The notes beneath the pieces were generated by a model. It made no database searches, was not told the origin of the DNA, and was given only the letters and a program-made list of their open reading frames with translations. Shown here one piece after another: positions 1 through 11,849 of a DNA stretch of 64,000 nucleotides; position 1 is the first letter of the stretch; each line of letters opens with the position of its first letter. The DNA is from Bromus sterilis. Taxonomy: Eukaryota > Streptophyta > Magnoliopsida > Poales > Poaceae. Position numbers and translations under genes: made by a program. The stretch spans positions 6,262,001 through 6,326,000 of the forward strand of contig OX465600.1 in NCBI GenBank assembly GCA_950022295.1. The letters are read 5' to 3'.

Positions 1-450
1 CGTACACTAGTCCAGCCATGCTACATACGTACGTACGTACGTACAGACAGGCAGATGAAGACGTATGTATAATGTATTATGTGTAGTACGTACATGTGTG
101 TGTGACAGGTCTCTGGATCTGCCAATTCTCGTCACATGTGCTCACACACTAGCTTAACTAGCAAACCCATGACAGCCGCATGCATACTGCTAAAACACAT
201 ACGCACGCCTCTGCAATCGATCCATCGGTTATCCACCTCCCTCCCTTCCATGATTAGAGCCCAGAACATGCATGCATGTCTCCATCCAGACAAATGGATC
301 ATCCTAGCTCAATTCCTCATCCTGCGGTACTTTTGTCAACTTCAATTGGCTACGTACGTAATTTTCTATCAGAAAAACAAGACAAGCAAACAAATAATAC
401 CGACTACCTACTACTCTCTTCGATCCATAATAAGTGTCGTTCGTTTTGTA
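1..450. other. intergenic, no gene recognised
   Basis: No coding signal is supported here. A short (ACGT)n microsatellite lies at about 27-45. CATGCATG-type motifs are scattered through the stretch, as they are through most of the window's intergenic DNA. Confidence 0.5.
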
Positions 451-687
451 CTTCCTCCATTCCACAATGTAGTGCGTTCGCTGTTACCGAGATTCAAGTT
501 TGACCATAAATTAGATCAACGAGACCAACTACGGCGGAAATAAAAATTATATCATCGAAAACTTCTTTCGAATACAAATTCAATGGTATAATTTTTGCTT
601 CCGCCGCACTTGGTCTCGTTGGTCTAATTTATGGTCAAACTTAAACCTTGGTAACCGTGGGCGCACTACATTATGTAATGGAGGGAG
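451..687. mobile_element. Stowaway-type MITE (Tc1/Mariner), 237 bp
   Basis: The element is a near-perfect hairpin. The left end begins CTTCCTCCATTCCACAATGT and the right end is its inverted counterpart, finishing in GGAGGGAG. It is flanked by TA at 449-450 and 688-689, the Stowaway target duplication. The inner arms are complementary over about 100 bp (CAAGTTTGACCATAAATTAG on the left). It has no coding capacity. A diverged member of the same family lies at 63663-63893. Confidence 0.9.
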
Positions 688-1074
688 TACTAAACCAGTA
701 TAAATTTTACACTAGATGTTATGGATCTGAGGGAGTACAATATACAATCATCACATGGAACGTGGGTCCACCACGGGTTGCGGGGCTAGGGTTCCTCGTA
801 GGGTGAAAATCTTCGGTGGCGGGTTGGCGACTGAGTTGACGACTCCTTCGATCGAGAAGCAACACCGAGAGATGAGGCCACCCCGGCGACGACATTGGTG
901 AAGGTTACCAAGAGAGGGGGATCCTCTGAAACCCTTGTTGCCGGCAAGTCCCCGAATGTTGCGGCAAGTCTTTGAGCGTGCCTGGAAGATTTGATCTGAA
1001 AGGAGAAGGAGACGGTGGGTTTTTGGTCTTTGTCGATCCGGCGTCGCTTGTTCCTAAGGTGACAAACTAGTTAG

Positions 1075-1560
1075 TGGTTTGGAGGGTCTGCTCCCCTCGA
1101 CTCCTGAATATCTCTACCTTCAAAAGAGCCATGCAGAGGGCATTGGGGTTACATCGGTCGGGCCAGTTCAACGACATTGGCGAGGACATGTTTGTGCCGA
1201 GGTTTGGGGGAGAATGATATTGGAACCATGAATAATAGCCCTAGGAAATTTGATTTCAGCATCATATTTATGAAGGATTGCCATGGTAGTACTCGACCAT
1301 CGGAGATGGCGCTGAGTACCATCGAGGCATGGTTTCACATCTCTGATCTACCCCAGGAAAAGAGAACAAAGGTATTCGGGAAAGCACTTGAGACTCGATT
1401 GGAGAGGTGGTGAGAGTGGACGTTGACAAGGATGGGATCACTTGTGGGAAACACTTGAGGGTTAGAGCAGGACAAGGGTCGGAACCTCTCCATCCAAGGA
1501 ACAGTGGTGGAGGACATCAAGAGTAAGCTAGTTGGCCAAAGGTATTGAAAGTTTTTGTTA
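1075..1560 (+). pseudogene. LINE ORF1 (DUF4283-like) fragment
   Basis: The plus-strand reading contains RAMQRALGLHRSGQFNDIGE, then a block around KFDFSIIFMKDCHGSTRPSE and AWFHISDLPQEKRTKVFGKA, then a reading like VVRVDVDKDGITCGKHLRVR in another frame. This matches the DUF4283 domain of plant LINE ORF1 proteins, which bind RNA and precede a zinc knuckle. At least one frameshift (near 1400) and several stops break it. It lies just upstream of a LINE RNase H tail (1740-2271), and the reverse-transcriptase region that should separate the two is missing. The pair is therefore read as one internally deleted LINE. The family call rests on pattern recognition. Confidence 0.6.
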
Positions 1561-1739
1561 CGCAATCCCAGGTTCATTAACTAATGTTTGATCCACATGC
1601 GATACACATAATCTAAGGGCAACACGAACCTATAAGAGGCCTTGGCTTTCTCTCCCTAAAAGATTAACCTGATAGAAGGCAACGCCCCCGCCTTATAAAT
1701 CGTGGTTTGCCTCTTTTTACAACCAATGTGGGACTAATA

Positions 1740-2271
1740 CAAAACATATTTCATGGAGGAGAATAACCGCTAATCGAGGTGCCCACCTTCTAGCTTGAAA
1801 AGCAGTTGGGAAAGAGAGAAATGAAATTTGGCATGGGCGACCATCACACTATATTCTTGATGTAACTTCTGAAGAGTACCCGAACATGTTGTAATAAAGT
1901 TTTAGTTTACAAAGATGTCATGGTAGCAGAGCTAAATACGGTAACAGAGGGTTTATCTTCAGCTCTTCAGAGATGTGATCAACCTATCACAGTGGAAGGT
2001 GGGTCATATGCAGCCTTCAAGATGATCATCCAGTCAAAAGAAGATGACATATCTACACATGCTGCTTTGATTAGAGAGATCGAGCTTAATTTGTCGTTTC
2101 ATGAAACTTGTATTCAAAACAAAGTTAGTAAAAGTCTTGCTAATTTTGGTAGAACAGAAGGTAGAACGATGACCTGAATCGAATCCGGGCCGCCGACTGT
2201 TTTTGAGCTAGCCTTTGCTTACTGTAATCTCGTTTGAGTAATACAAGTATTATCCCCGCAAAAAAAAAGGT
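1740..2271 (+). pseudogene. LINE ORF2 C-terminal RNase H fragment with poly(A) end
   Basis: The 1920-2177 reading (85 codons) includes SALQRCDQPITVEGGSYAAF and ends SKSLANFGRTEGRTMT. This is the typical end of the RNase H (RVT_3) domain of plant L1-like LINEs. After the first stop, further readable residues (SGPPTVFELAFAYCNLV-like) run on before a short 3' tail that ends in A9 at about 2262-2270. The A-run marks the 3' terminus of the retroposed copy. The protein is not intact: the catalytic N-terminal part of RNase H and all of the reverse transcriptase are absent. Confidence 0.65.
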
Positions 2272-3971
2272 TCTAGTTTACTACCCCTACAAAAACCAAT
2301 CACCACATGGAGGCAGTGAACCAGATCCGAACACACCGGCGTGCAGCTAGCTAGCAGAGATGGATCCATCCACTGAACCACCTACCAACCACGAGGAGGA
2401 GGAGCAGAGAATTGGGGAGGCATGAAGCAGGCAGGAAGGCACACATCCTCCTTCCTTCATTCCTACCAACCAAATTCTTCCAAGATCGACAAACCTTGGC
2501 TCCAGCAGGTTAATTTTTTCCCCTTGGAGCCCTTCCAACGATCCATTTCTTGTCGTGCAGCCAGCGATGGTGGGCACGGCACGGCAGCGCGCGCTTCGTT
2601 GTCGTGTCTCTCCATGCATGCATGTGCCGCATGCCCAGCAATGGATCTCCAATCAGACAACCTGTTTGTGAACCTGCCCCAGCAGCAAGCAAGCACTTTG
2701 TCATAATAATCATATATAATCCTCTCTGTTTACATCTTCACTGTCATGACCATGTGTTTGCAGTCTGAATTCTCATCATCTGGACGCACTCAGGCCCTGT
2801 TAAATTAGAATAACCCGGCCTGCATGCCTACTTGAGGAAAATGACAGGCTAATCATGGCCCTGATCTGAGCCGGTTAATTATGCAGATGCAAATTATGGA
2901 GAGATACTAAAGAAGATCTCCGGACCACATGAACTGTCAGAGAAACGGACAGACCCTGTGCATGCATGCTCGTGATCGTGAGGGTGGCGGTGGCACTTAA
3001 CTGAATCCGCTGTTTGAAACCGTTTCTTCCCTCTCATGGAGGGAAAAGTACATTGTCAAAATCTGCATGCCGCTGGTGCCGTGGACGCTGGCTGGGTAAT
3101 TTATGTCATGAGCAGCGTCTGAAGATTTACAAAAGCTACAATACAATCCTTTGCCATATGATTAACCGGTGGTGCAGTGCAGGGCAGTGATGGACACTAC
3201 TCATACGCCGCAGAAAAGACTGTTTTTCTGAAAGAGGCCAATGATGGATGGCCTGCTTCATGCATGCCATGCGATGCGACAGGCGGAAAGAATGTTCAGA
3301 TCTGCTCTGCTGTCAGATAAGCTCAAGATAGTGAAGTTGCAGCAGTCGATCGATCAACCTTGCGATTATCCATTCGTAGTTAACCGCGACAGTACCAGTT
3401 ACTGGTAGTATTCAGCAGCACATCAAGATACAGAATTAAGCTTAACCACGAAAGGATGAAATGCTGGCAGCTCTGTGACCTGGCCTGACGGCAACAGCAA
3501 AGCCGTGACTGTAGCTGATCAGCGCCCTGCATGCACCCGGACCCAGCAAAAGCAGAAGAGTGAAGGGAATCTGCGAGTTTAGCTGTCAGCTTTATCCAGG
3601 TTATCACTACTACTCATTCAGGCGTAAGTAACAGAACAGAGCCCAAAAGATGAGTGTAGTGCAGTGCAGTGCAGAGAAAACACAACACAAAGGGGGTTAA
3701 AGGTCGCATGATGAAGGTACAGCACAGGCAGGGAGCGCGGATTCAGGGCAGACGCAGGCAGGGGGTACTACTGACAGACAGACGGACAGACGGGAAAAGT
3801 GGATTTCTGTTGGATCTGAAAGAGAGATGCGTGGTGGCATTATTGATATTTGATTGTCTCTTGATTATTCTCCTCTCGCTCTGGCTCTGGCTCTGTGGGA
3901 TCTGGGGATGGGATCGGATCAGTAGCGCGCATGTGCGGCTTGTGAAGGGGATGAATCTCTTGGCGCTGTAA
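2272..3971. other. intergenic, no gene recognised
   Basis: Overlapping short ORFs on both strands (2347-2768) have no recognisable domain and look like chance. A short GCAGT direct repeat occurs near 3658-3675, and CAGACAGACGG-type simple sequence near 3773-3800. The stretch ends at the TAA target duplication of the Harbinger element. Confidence 0.4.
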
Positions 3972-5649
3972 GGGCAACTCCAACGCGCCGACTCAAAGGA
4001 ACACCCGATTTGTTCGGATTTGTCCGGTTTGCGCCGACGCGTCCGCTCATCGCGTTCGTTTTTGTCCGCCGTTTTGCGCGTTCGCCCAACGCGTTGACGC
4101 AAACGCATTTTCAAAAAAATTAAAAAAGAAATTTAACTAATTAAACATAAATTTAAACTGTTTCCATTACATTAAAACTTAAATTTAAAAAACTTAAAAA
4201 ATATAAAAACCACGCCCTGCGCGCCAATGCCGCCGCCTACGCGTCGTCCCCGCCGTCGTCGTCCATGTCGTTCTCCTCGTCGCTAGAGAGGTCGACGACT
4301 GGCGCAGGCACCGGCGCCCAGGGGAAGTCGCGCCGCCGGCGCTCCTCCATGGCCGCGCGCTCGGCCTGCCGCGCCCTGTTGGCCTCCCGGCGGGCTTCCC
4401 TGGCGCTGCGCGGTGGCCGTGGCGGCAGCGGGTCGACGACGGCCGCGGCGTGCGAGGCGGCGTACTCCGCGTTCATCTCGCGGTCGGCCTCGGCGCGCTC
4501 GGCCGCGAGGTGGCGCGTGTACGCCTCCTCCTTGATGCGCTGCTCCTCCTCGTCGGTGGCATCCATGGGGATGGTCACCGACGCCATGGGCACGAACACC
4601 GAAAAGGTGTTCACGCCCTCCCACTGCCACCCCTCCCGGAATGGATCCGGCAGGTGGTGGCGCGGCGGCGAGTCCACCCCGGGACCATAGGGTGGCGGAG
4701 GAGGCGGCGGGTAGGGCGACATGAACTGCGCCGCCCATGACGAGGGCGGTGGCGGCGGCTTCATGTCCGGCGGCGGTGGCGGTGGCCCGTCGCGGATGCG
4801 GAGCGCCCCGCCGGCGCGTCGAGGAGGAGGAGGCGCGTTGAGGATCTCCTGGATGACGAAATCCAGGCCGGGCCACATCGCCTTCTCCTCCGCCTCGGAG
4901 ATGGCGATGGCGCGCTGGATCGCCGCCTCCTCCTCGGCGACGGCGGCCTGGAATGCCGCCTCCTCGGCCACCCCCTAGGTCTTGGCCTGCCGGTTGCGGC
5001 CGCTCCACGTTCTGGTCGCGAAGAGACGCAGCCAGATTGGGCGGCACCGGCACGCGGTCCCGGCTCAAGCACCACTCGCCCGACAGGCCGACATTGGACC
5101 TGGGGACGGGGCACTTGTGCCGCCAGTAGTTCCGGCACTGATGTGCCGGAAGGTAGACACGTGCCCGCAGCGGTGGAGGTGGCAGAGGAGGAGGAGGAGG
5201 GGTAGGGGGAGAGCGGCCACGCCGGCGCCCGGAGCCGGAGCCGGAGGCCTCGTGGTCGTTTTTCCCGCGGCCAAACCACTTGGACAGGGTGGCGGCGCTC
5301 TGGTCGCTCTGGTGGCGCTCTAGTCGCGGCGCGGGAGGCAAGTGTGGGGCCGGGTGCGTGGATAGCGACGGTCCGCCGCGTGGGGTCGTCTTATAAAAAG
5401 ACGCCAGGGGGCTGGCAAGTGGCCCCAGCGCGGACGCGGACCGTCGCGGACGTTCAACGCGTCCGCTCGGTGTCTGCGCCAGCGCAAACTCGGCGCAGTT
5501 TTGCGTGGGGTTTGCGTCTGCGCGGACACCGAGCGGACGTGACCGCGCCAATAAATGCGTATGCGGTTGGGCGTTGGGCGCCATTTTGACCGGTTTGACG
5601 CAAATTCGGACGCGCGCGGACAAAATGCGTCGGCGCGTTGGAGTTGCCA
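3972..5649. mobile_element. PIF/Harbinger non-autonomous element, 1678 bp
   Basis: The left end reads GGGCAACTCCAACGCGCCGA and the right end is its inverse (GGCGCGTTGGAGTTGCCA), differing at the last base. The element is flanked by TAA at 3969-3971 and 5650-5652, the TWA duplication expected of PIF/Harbinger. Further GCGTCCG/CGGACGC-rich inverted blocks lie inside both ends. The interior is very GC-rich and carries a degraded minus-strand ORF (4237-5330). No DDE transposase is present, so it would depend on a transposase supplied elsewhere. Confidence 0.88.
4237..5330 (-). pseudogene. Harbinger-borne Pro/Ala/Glu-rich ORF, broken
   Basis: The longest undamaged part is 4237-4971 (244 codons, opening at a GTG, not an ATG). 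It is an Ala/Glu-rich helix-forming block (AEEAAFQAAVAEEEAAIQRA), then a poly-Pro region, then a basic Arg/Ala-rich block, and a C-terminus with VVDLSSDEENDMDDDGGDDA. An in-frame TAG lies just upstream (about 4975-4977). The upstream protein continues in a second frame to about 5330, with a conserved-looking WCLSRDRVPVPPNL segment, so at least one frameshift is also present. I recognise this as a protein type that recurs in grass transposons but assign no function. The shared C-terminal D-L-S-S-D acidic tail also ends the relic at 24800-25319. Confidence 0.5.
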
Positions 5650-5652
5650 TAA

Positions 5653-7411
5653 AGAGGATCGAGCAATGGTATATTGTCGTCTGCCGCCCCTCCATTGCCG
5701 CCGCCGCAGCAGCTGCAACTGTTTACAATCTTCTCCGGCTGCTGCGTCCATCACCGACGTCGGCCGACCACCGCCGGAGCAAGGGTGCAAGCTAAGCTAT
5801 CTAGCACATGGTAGCAACATGCATGGCCTTGCAGCCCTGCTCGTATGTAGTATCTGTTTTGTTTTGCATTTACTTGTTGGCTTGACTTTGCAAGGTGCTG
5901 AACTGGTCTAGTCCAATCTACAGTATATATTACACTGCCCGGGTTCTGCACGTCCTGCCTGCACTGCATGTGCATGCATGCAACCAAAGCAAAATTCCAG
6001 CGGGAACCATATTAATTAATTAACCGATTTAATTATGCGCTTTAGCTATACGAATTCTATCTCTTAAACTTACCAATCGGTTTTTACACCAAGTACAATA
6101 CGGCTTACTCAGTTGGCTTGGCTACGAGAGAGTCCACGGTCATCTAAATCCTAATTGGAGGGGAGAGAAATGAGGAGTGAGAAGAGAGTCAGCGCTTCAC
6201 ATGTTCTATCTTAGAGATGAAGCAGGATGCAGGTTCATCGAGGAAAAGCGCAACCCCAATGTCTATCTTAGACAACCCGCCAAGAAATTTATCTTAGAGA
6301 TAAAGGATGCATGTTCACCGGGGAAGCAACAACCAAATTATGGCATTATCTATCTTAAGGGTGCAGGGTTTACAGTTGCAAAAATTGGTGATCCTTAGAC
6401 CTTAGAGGGATGATCGGGGGCGGTGGGGGAGGTCGAGAAGAGGATTGGGCGGCATGGCTATCATGGGAGCTTCGGCGGCCACAGGTGATGGAGGTAGGTG
6501 GCACGACCGATGGTCGATGGCAGTTACAGAGAAAAGGAAGATCCATCAAATACAATTAAACCCCGCTTGGTATGAGTATAATATTTTACACTTGTATTTA
6601 TTCTATATTTATACCATGGGGAATATGCAATTTCCACTTAAAAATATAGAGACCTACTTTTAAAATCTGTAGATTTTACAGGTGTAAAAACGACAATTGA
6701 ATCTGGGCCTTAAAGCTTGAAGAAGGTAATCCGGCCTTAATTTTAAATCCCAACGAAGAAGAATCAATCAACCGATTGTATTTATTTTTATCAGTTAGCC
6801 AGTCCCTTAATTATGTGTGTGCAAAGCTGTAAGTTAAAGCTAAGGAATGATGTGAGTATAAATCAGGACAGTTTTCTGGTGTATAAATCAGAACATGTCC
6901 ATCGTCAATCTCCAAGCATATGGAGGTGGAATATTAGCAGGTTATTCCACGGGACAGGAGCAGGGCTGGTCCCTGAGATTTTGAGGCCCGGGGCGAAACT
7001 AAAATTCGGGGGTCTTAATATAGGCAACACAAAAATAGCAACTAATATACGTGTAGAGATAAATATATCAATACCATTAATTGCATCCATAATCAATACT
7101 TATATCAAATAATTTATACATATTACCTTACAATTTTCTTCTATTCCACGAAGCACAATCACTTATGATGGGTCAATGTTAATCTCATCCAATAACTTCT
7201 TCTTGATGCATAATGTAACCAAACCATTTAACCTTCCTTGAATCATTGTTGATCTCAAATAATTCTTCAATAGTTTTAGCTTTCAGAAGCTTCTTTCGGT
7301 TGATGCGGCCATCACAGGCATGGTAAATAAGGTGCGATATGCAATAGAGATATTAGGACAACAATCAACTTTTCTGACATCACACACGTGAGGTCGTATA
7401 CGTTAAGAGGA
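5653..7411. other. intergenic with unclassified TE remnants
   Basis: No gene is supported. Near 6961 the sequence CAGGGCTGGTCCCTGAGA followed by GAGGCCCGGGGCG resembles the terminus of a hAT-type element, but I found no partner end. At 7190-7330 the minus strand reads in part like a transposon protein (EELFEINND), with no other support. The rest is AT-rich. Confidence 0.3.
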
Positions 7412-8100
7412 CCGGGATGCTACGACCAGTGCATGGCGTCGCTGCAACCCATCATGTCCGACATCATGTTTGTTTCTTACATTCACTCAATTCATGCATC
7501 TTTGAATTGGTCCTTTCGTGTACATAACATAAGTAACTAACATGAGTTGATTGACATTTCTATTTCTATTTTTTCAATTTACTGTTCGTAGGGGTACCGG
7601 AACACTCGGAAGCTTTCACGCCTTTTCGTATAACAATGCAAACCCTTTTTTGGATGGTAGGATTTTAACATCCAATAATTTTGTCCATGAATTAAGGGTA
7701 TATTTTATCAAAGGATTGAGATTGTTAGATTACTTTTAATTGCATTCATATGGCTAAAAAAGTCATGTTCATCTCACTTTGGCATTGGGTAACTTTTTAT
7801 TTTGAGTTGGGGCATTGGATAACTTTGTGAGACGGTTACGTGTGCTCAGCTTTTGATCCCAGTGTTGCTCGACGCAGGAAAACCATATGCATGCATGTCT
7901 AAACTGAGAAAATGTCGGCGTGTCACGAAATTTCCAAGACGGCAGTAGGTGGAATCTCTCCCTATACAGTAAGGGTAGAAGGATGTCACACTCACAACAG
8001 ACCTTGTTTGTTATGCTAGTACTACTAGTACTAGTAGAGAGAAGAAGGGAACTGTTTTACTTGAGTGCATTTCTTATTTGATTATAGGTACTACGGAGTA

Positions 8101-8200
8101 CTCTCTCCGTAAAGAAATATAAGAGCATTTAGATTACATAAGAGCATTTAGATTACTAAAGTAGCGATCTAAACACTCTTATATTTCTATACGGAGGGAG
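8101..8200. mobile_element. Stowaway MITE, 100 bp
   Basis: The left end is CTCTCTCCGTAAAGAAATAT and the right end is inverted, finishing ATACGGAGGGAG. TA flanks it at 8099-8100 and 8201-8202. The empty site is preserved in the paralogous segment at about 51750-51760, where the flanks join at a single TA (ACGAAATACTTG). Confidence 0.95.
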
Positions 8201-8621
8201 TACTTGTTTGGCCAGTCTACGTTATAATAGGAGACCGCGGACATCGTTCTGCATCTCACTGTGCACCCCCCTTATTAAGATACTGTTTGGTGTAGAAAGA
8301 TTTGAAATGCAATTACTTATAAGTAAGGACCTGTTAAGGGATGTAACTATATAGCAGCCATCCATTTGGTATATTTTTGTTCATTTGGAGCATTGCATCA
8401 GAGTCAAAAATTACGGTTCAACATGGCGATGTATTAAATCCGGACGTTGTGTCCGTTCGGAGCCTGCGCGTTGACACACACACGTGCGCGCGCGCACAGC
8501 AATCCGCCGTCGTAGGCTTCTTCAAGCGCCGCATCAAAGCATGACCACGAGGCTTAATTTGTGCGCATCAAAGAGGAAAGAGAAGAAAGAGGCAAAAGTG
8601 TTGGGTTTAAAGTTGATAAAA

Positions 8622-9110
8622 CTAGATGATATCCCGCGCGTTGCTGCGGAAACTGCTAATAATTTATTTATTTATTTTCAATATAGAAAAAATTATGAAA
8701 CATAATATAAGTTTATTATAATTTCTTTGAAATTAATATTTTTTAAGTCAAAATATAAGGATTTTTTTTAATGAAACATAATATAAGTTTATTATAATTT
8801 CTTTGAAATTAATATTTTTAAGTCAAAATATAAGGAATCTTTAAGAAAAATTGATGATAAATAAAAAATGAGTGTTTTTTTAATTTATTACCTTCACAAT
8901 ATATCGGTGAGATGATATGAGATGAAAAAAACGTTGAGTATACACAGTGGAGACTTCACCTTTGATTAAACATGTTACAATGATAGCTATTACATATGTG
9001 CATTCATAAAAAATTTATCACATAGAATAAAAAATGAGGTAACTTATAATTTTATTCTCTATAAAAAAGTCACTTATAAATTTTAGTGCAAAATAAAGTT
9101 AATATTTATA
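8622..9110 (-). mobile_element. Helitron-like element, 3' terminus at 8622 (right end uncertain)
   Basis: Read on the minus strand, the sequence ends CGCAGCAACGCGCGGGATAT then CATCTAG, followed by T. It shares the core GCAACGCGCGGG and a CTAG terminus with the Helitron ending at 10972, in the opposite orientation. The paralogous segment (about 52127) lacks this insertion. The 5' end is not resolved: it should lie between about 9105 and 9235, where homology to copy 2 resumes, but no clear TC start is visible. Inside is a 76-bp tandem duplication (8695-8836). Confidence 0.6.
8695..8836. repeat. 76-bp tandem duplication
   Basis: Two copies of a unit starting ATGAAACATAATATAAGTTT begin at 8695 and 8771 and are nearly identical through CAAAATATAAGGA. 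The unit is AT-rich and lies inside the Helitron-like insertion. Confidence 0.9.
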
Positions 9111-9412
9111 TATGATAAGTTGCATGTGCATGTGAAGTTAATGGGAGCTCACTTATGTGGCATACTTTGCATGGCTTAGTGGGAAAGAAAATTAAAATGA
9201 TTGGCTTAGTGGGATGGTGAGGTGGACACCTTGTATGTTGAAAGTATGGGGGAGAGAAAAGACACATGGGGATCGTGATGCATTGAGTAAAATGTAGTAC
9301 TTCACATATCTATTCCTACATGGAATTTGGAGAATCACTGTACCGCTGCCACCATGCTCATGCCCTACTGAGTGCGTGTTTCTTTCAGGTCACTTGGTGT
9401 TTTAAGAAGGAA

Positions 9413-10972
9413 TCTATCTATTTATATACTAAAAGCAAAATACGGATGAAAATTGTGAGAATTGCTAGAAAATCCCACGTTAATTAGAAACATCTGGCCG
9501 TTAATCTGAAAGATATTTTTCAATACTTAAATCACAGCCGTCAGATATTCGTAAACCACAGGTGGAACCATCTCTTCTTTGCGATCCAAACCTAACCCGG
9601 TTACTCATCGTGACAGCCATATCAGGACGCACATCTAACAGAAAAGGTTGCATCTGCCGTCGATACCAGATCGCTCCAATCTCCTATTCATACCCGAAGA
9701 GCTGACTACTTTCCGGCGAGGTTTCAAGCAGTGGTTTCCTTGCAGCCGGCGCGGGTGCTTTGGCCAAGGAAAACATGCACGTACAGGAGGTAAGCAGCAG
9801 GTAGATGGATTTCTTCTATAAACACACTTGTACGTTATGTTGCTCCAAGAAACTACGGTTAAGAAATTAGATTGTCTCTGCCATCGCTACCAGATCAGCC
9901 CAAGATCTGCGAACTACTTTCCGTCAAAGTTCATTGCTGGCAGATGCATCAGGTTGATGATCGATTCCTTCTGTGAACATATGTATGCATACCAGATCTG
10001 GATGCAGATAGAGTTAACTCAGCTTGATGAGTATGATGGAGGACATCCAATTGATTTGCAACGGGTGCCATTACTTTTTTTAACGTAACAGGAGCAGCCG
10101 AGCAGATCAGAATAGAATTCATGATTAGTGAGCACCGTTCTAAGGTGATATTATTCCAATTCCAGTTTACTAATTTAAATCCATCTTCAAGATTTTAAAA
10201 TAAAATGGAATGTATAATATTTTCCTGCATTGCAATTCATGTATGAAGTTATACTTTACCATTCATCCGCCTTGGTTATTAATTGCATTATGCAAAATTC
10301 CTCTATGGATCCCCTTCCTCATGGCTAAAGTGTTGACGGTTTTGTTCCATGGCAAGATGGTGATACTAGATCTGGATATGGCATGGCTTTCACTATGGTG
10401 GTGCTCGGTCTTTTCACTATCCAACATATCTATGTCGAGATCTATTCACTAGCCCAAGCCAATGGCACACCATATGCTTACCTCCAAGTTCTTATTTCCA
10501 AAATCCCGTAATCTCCTCGAGGTACTAAGATTTTTCTCATTAAATTTAATGCTAACTCTATTGATGATATCTATATCTCTTATAAGACAAAACCCCACTA
10601 AGATGCATTTAGGGTGTCTATCTCAACATGCAAGCTATCCACATCACCCACTATTGTATCCAATCATTTGTCCATGTCATCCATTAACAAAACTCAACTA
10701 ACATGCATTTGTGATATATATTTCAACATGCAAGCTATCCACATCACCCACTATTGTATCCAATCATTTAGCCATGGCATCCACTAACAAATTCAACTAA
10801 CATGCATTTGTGGTATCTATCTCAACATGCAAGCTATCCACAACACTCATTATTGTATTAAACAATTTATCCATGTCATCCACTTTTATTTACATGAATT
10901 TTATACCCTTTCAATTTACATTGAAGAGTTCCTATAAAAATTTCCGCTGCAACGCGCGGGGTATTCTTCTAG
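9413..10972 (+). mobile_element. non-autonomous Helitron, 1560 bp
   Basis: The 5' end is TCTATCTATTTATATACTAA, preceded by A. The 3' end has a GC-rich segment CCGCTGCAACGCGCGGGG a few bases before the terminal CTAG, followed by T. Insertion between A and T, a 5' TC, a 3' CTRR and no target duplication are the Helitron hallmarks. No Rep/helicase ORF is present. The interior includes a three-unit tandem repeat (10601-10890). Homology to the paralogous segment at 52.3 kb ends within four bases of the 5' terminus. Confidence 0.85.
10601..10890. repeat. three tandem ~100-bp units inside Helitron
   Basis: Units begin at about 10601, 10701 and 10800 with ATGCATTTG and share CAACATGCAAGCTATCCACA. 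Spacing is 100 and 99 bp. The third unit is the most diverged. Confidence 0.9.
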
Positions 10973-11849
10973 TTGCACAAAATAAAACATGGGTCGCCAG
11001 TTGCACTACACTCGAATCCTCACCACCGTTGGAATTTGGCAATAACTTCATCAGCAACGCGACCGAAATCGATGTAATTTTATTAGTGATGTAACGTGCC
11101 CACTACCCTAAGGAAAACGGCAGTAGGTAGAGATGTTGTAGCTCTTCCAAAAATGGCGAAAGGAGGAAGGGTATTGATCTGCTGCCTTTACACTGCAATG
11201 TGCAACTGGACGCTGGACAAAAAGCGGTAGCCCAATGCACCATGGTGTGGCCTCCATAGGAGAGTGCTGCCTATGAGAGCGAGGAAAAAGGGCACTGTAG
11301 AAGAGAGGGGAGAAGTAAATGAAAAGTAGTTAAAAGATGGATATTTCTACTTGTCATGAGCTCGGCATATCCAGACCACAAAAGTGTGGCATCAACTCTT
11401 GGCGATATTCCCCACTGGAAAGTAATCGTGAGTAGCCTCGCCTATTTGAGTCAGCACCATAGGTCATGCCCACATACCCTTATATTGAAGAGTAATGCAA
11501 GAGCTTTTATGGTCGTCACTTTAACTAGACCAGACAGTGGCATGGTGCTTTGCAACTTTACCTTGTGTACAACATACTGGTTTTGATGATAACTATTTTG
11601 CCTTCACAATATGGTTTGGAAGCTTTTGTTCATCTTTTGTGATAGAGATGAATTTCCTAATTGTTATAGGGTCGAAGCGCAACGACAACGCAGGCGCAGG
11701 ATGCCAGGATCTGTACCGATTCAATTTCTACGTCGAATCGATCGCTATGGAAAAGTGCCTTGTATCGCTCGGTACCGATCAGCTCCATGTACGTACATAC
11801 CTTTAAACTTTTATTAACACAAACCCTGGCGGTCAGGGAGGCGCACTAT
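10973..11849. other. intergenic, no gene recognised
   Basis: Several ORFs of 68-94 codons occur on the plus strand (10810-11817) without any recognisable domain or splice context. I see nothing else. Confidence 0.35.

Larger units (their letters stand above)
7412..9408. repeat. duplicated segment, copy 1 (partner 51083-52308)
   Basis: Long stretches match 51083-52308 in the same orientation, for example the run around ACATAACATAAGTAACTAAC, then TTTTCGTATAACAATGCAAAC, then GATCCCAGTGTTGCTCGACG, and the last block GTGTTTCTTTCAGGTCACTT. Copy 1 is longer because it carries a Stowaway (8101-8200), an extra 75 bp near 8291-8366, and Helitron-like DNA from 8622. No coding function is evident in either copy. 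Confidence 0.85.

Noticed and set aside
136..543. 135-codon plus-strand ORF at the left edge
   Set aside because: Its 3' third lies in a Stowaway MITE and the rest shows no domain or codon bias.
2347..2768. five overlapping ORFs on both strands
   Set aside because: Mutually overlapping in different frames with no recognisable domain; consistent with a GC-balanced non-coding stretch.
4283..5695. 470-codon minus-strand ORF
   Set aside because: It overlaps the better-composed 244-codon frame in another phase. Beyond about 4980 its residues become Arg/Gly/Pro-rich noise typical of GC-rich shadow frames. Only its 4980-5330 part was used, as the upstream portion of the broken Harbinger ORF.
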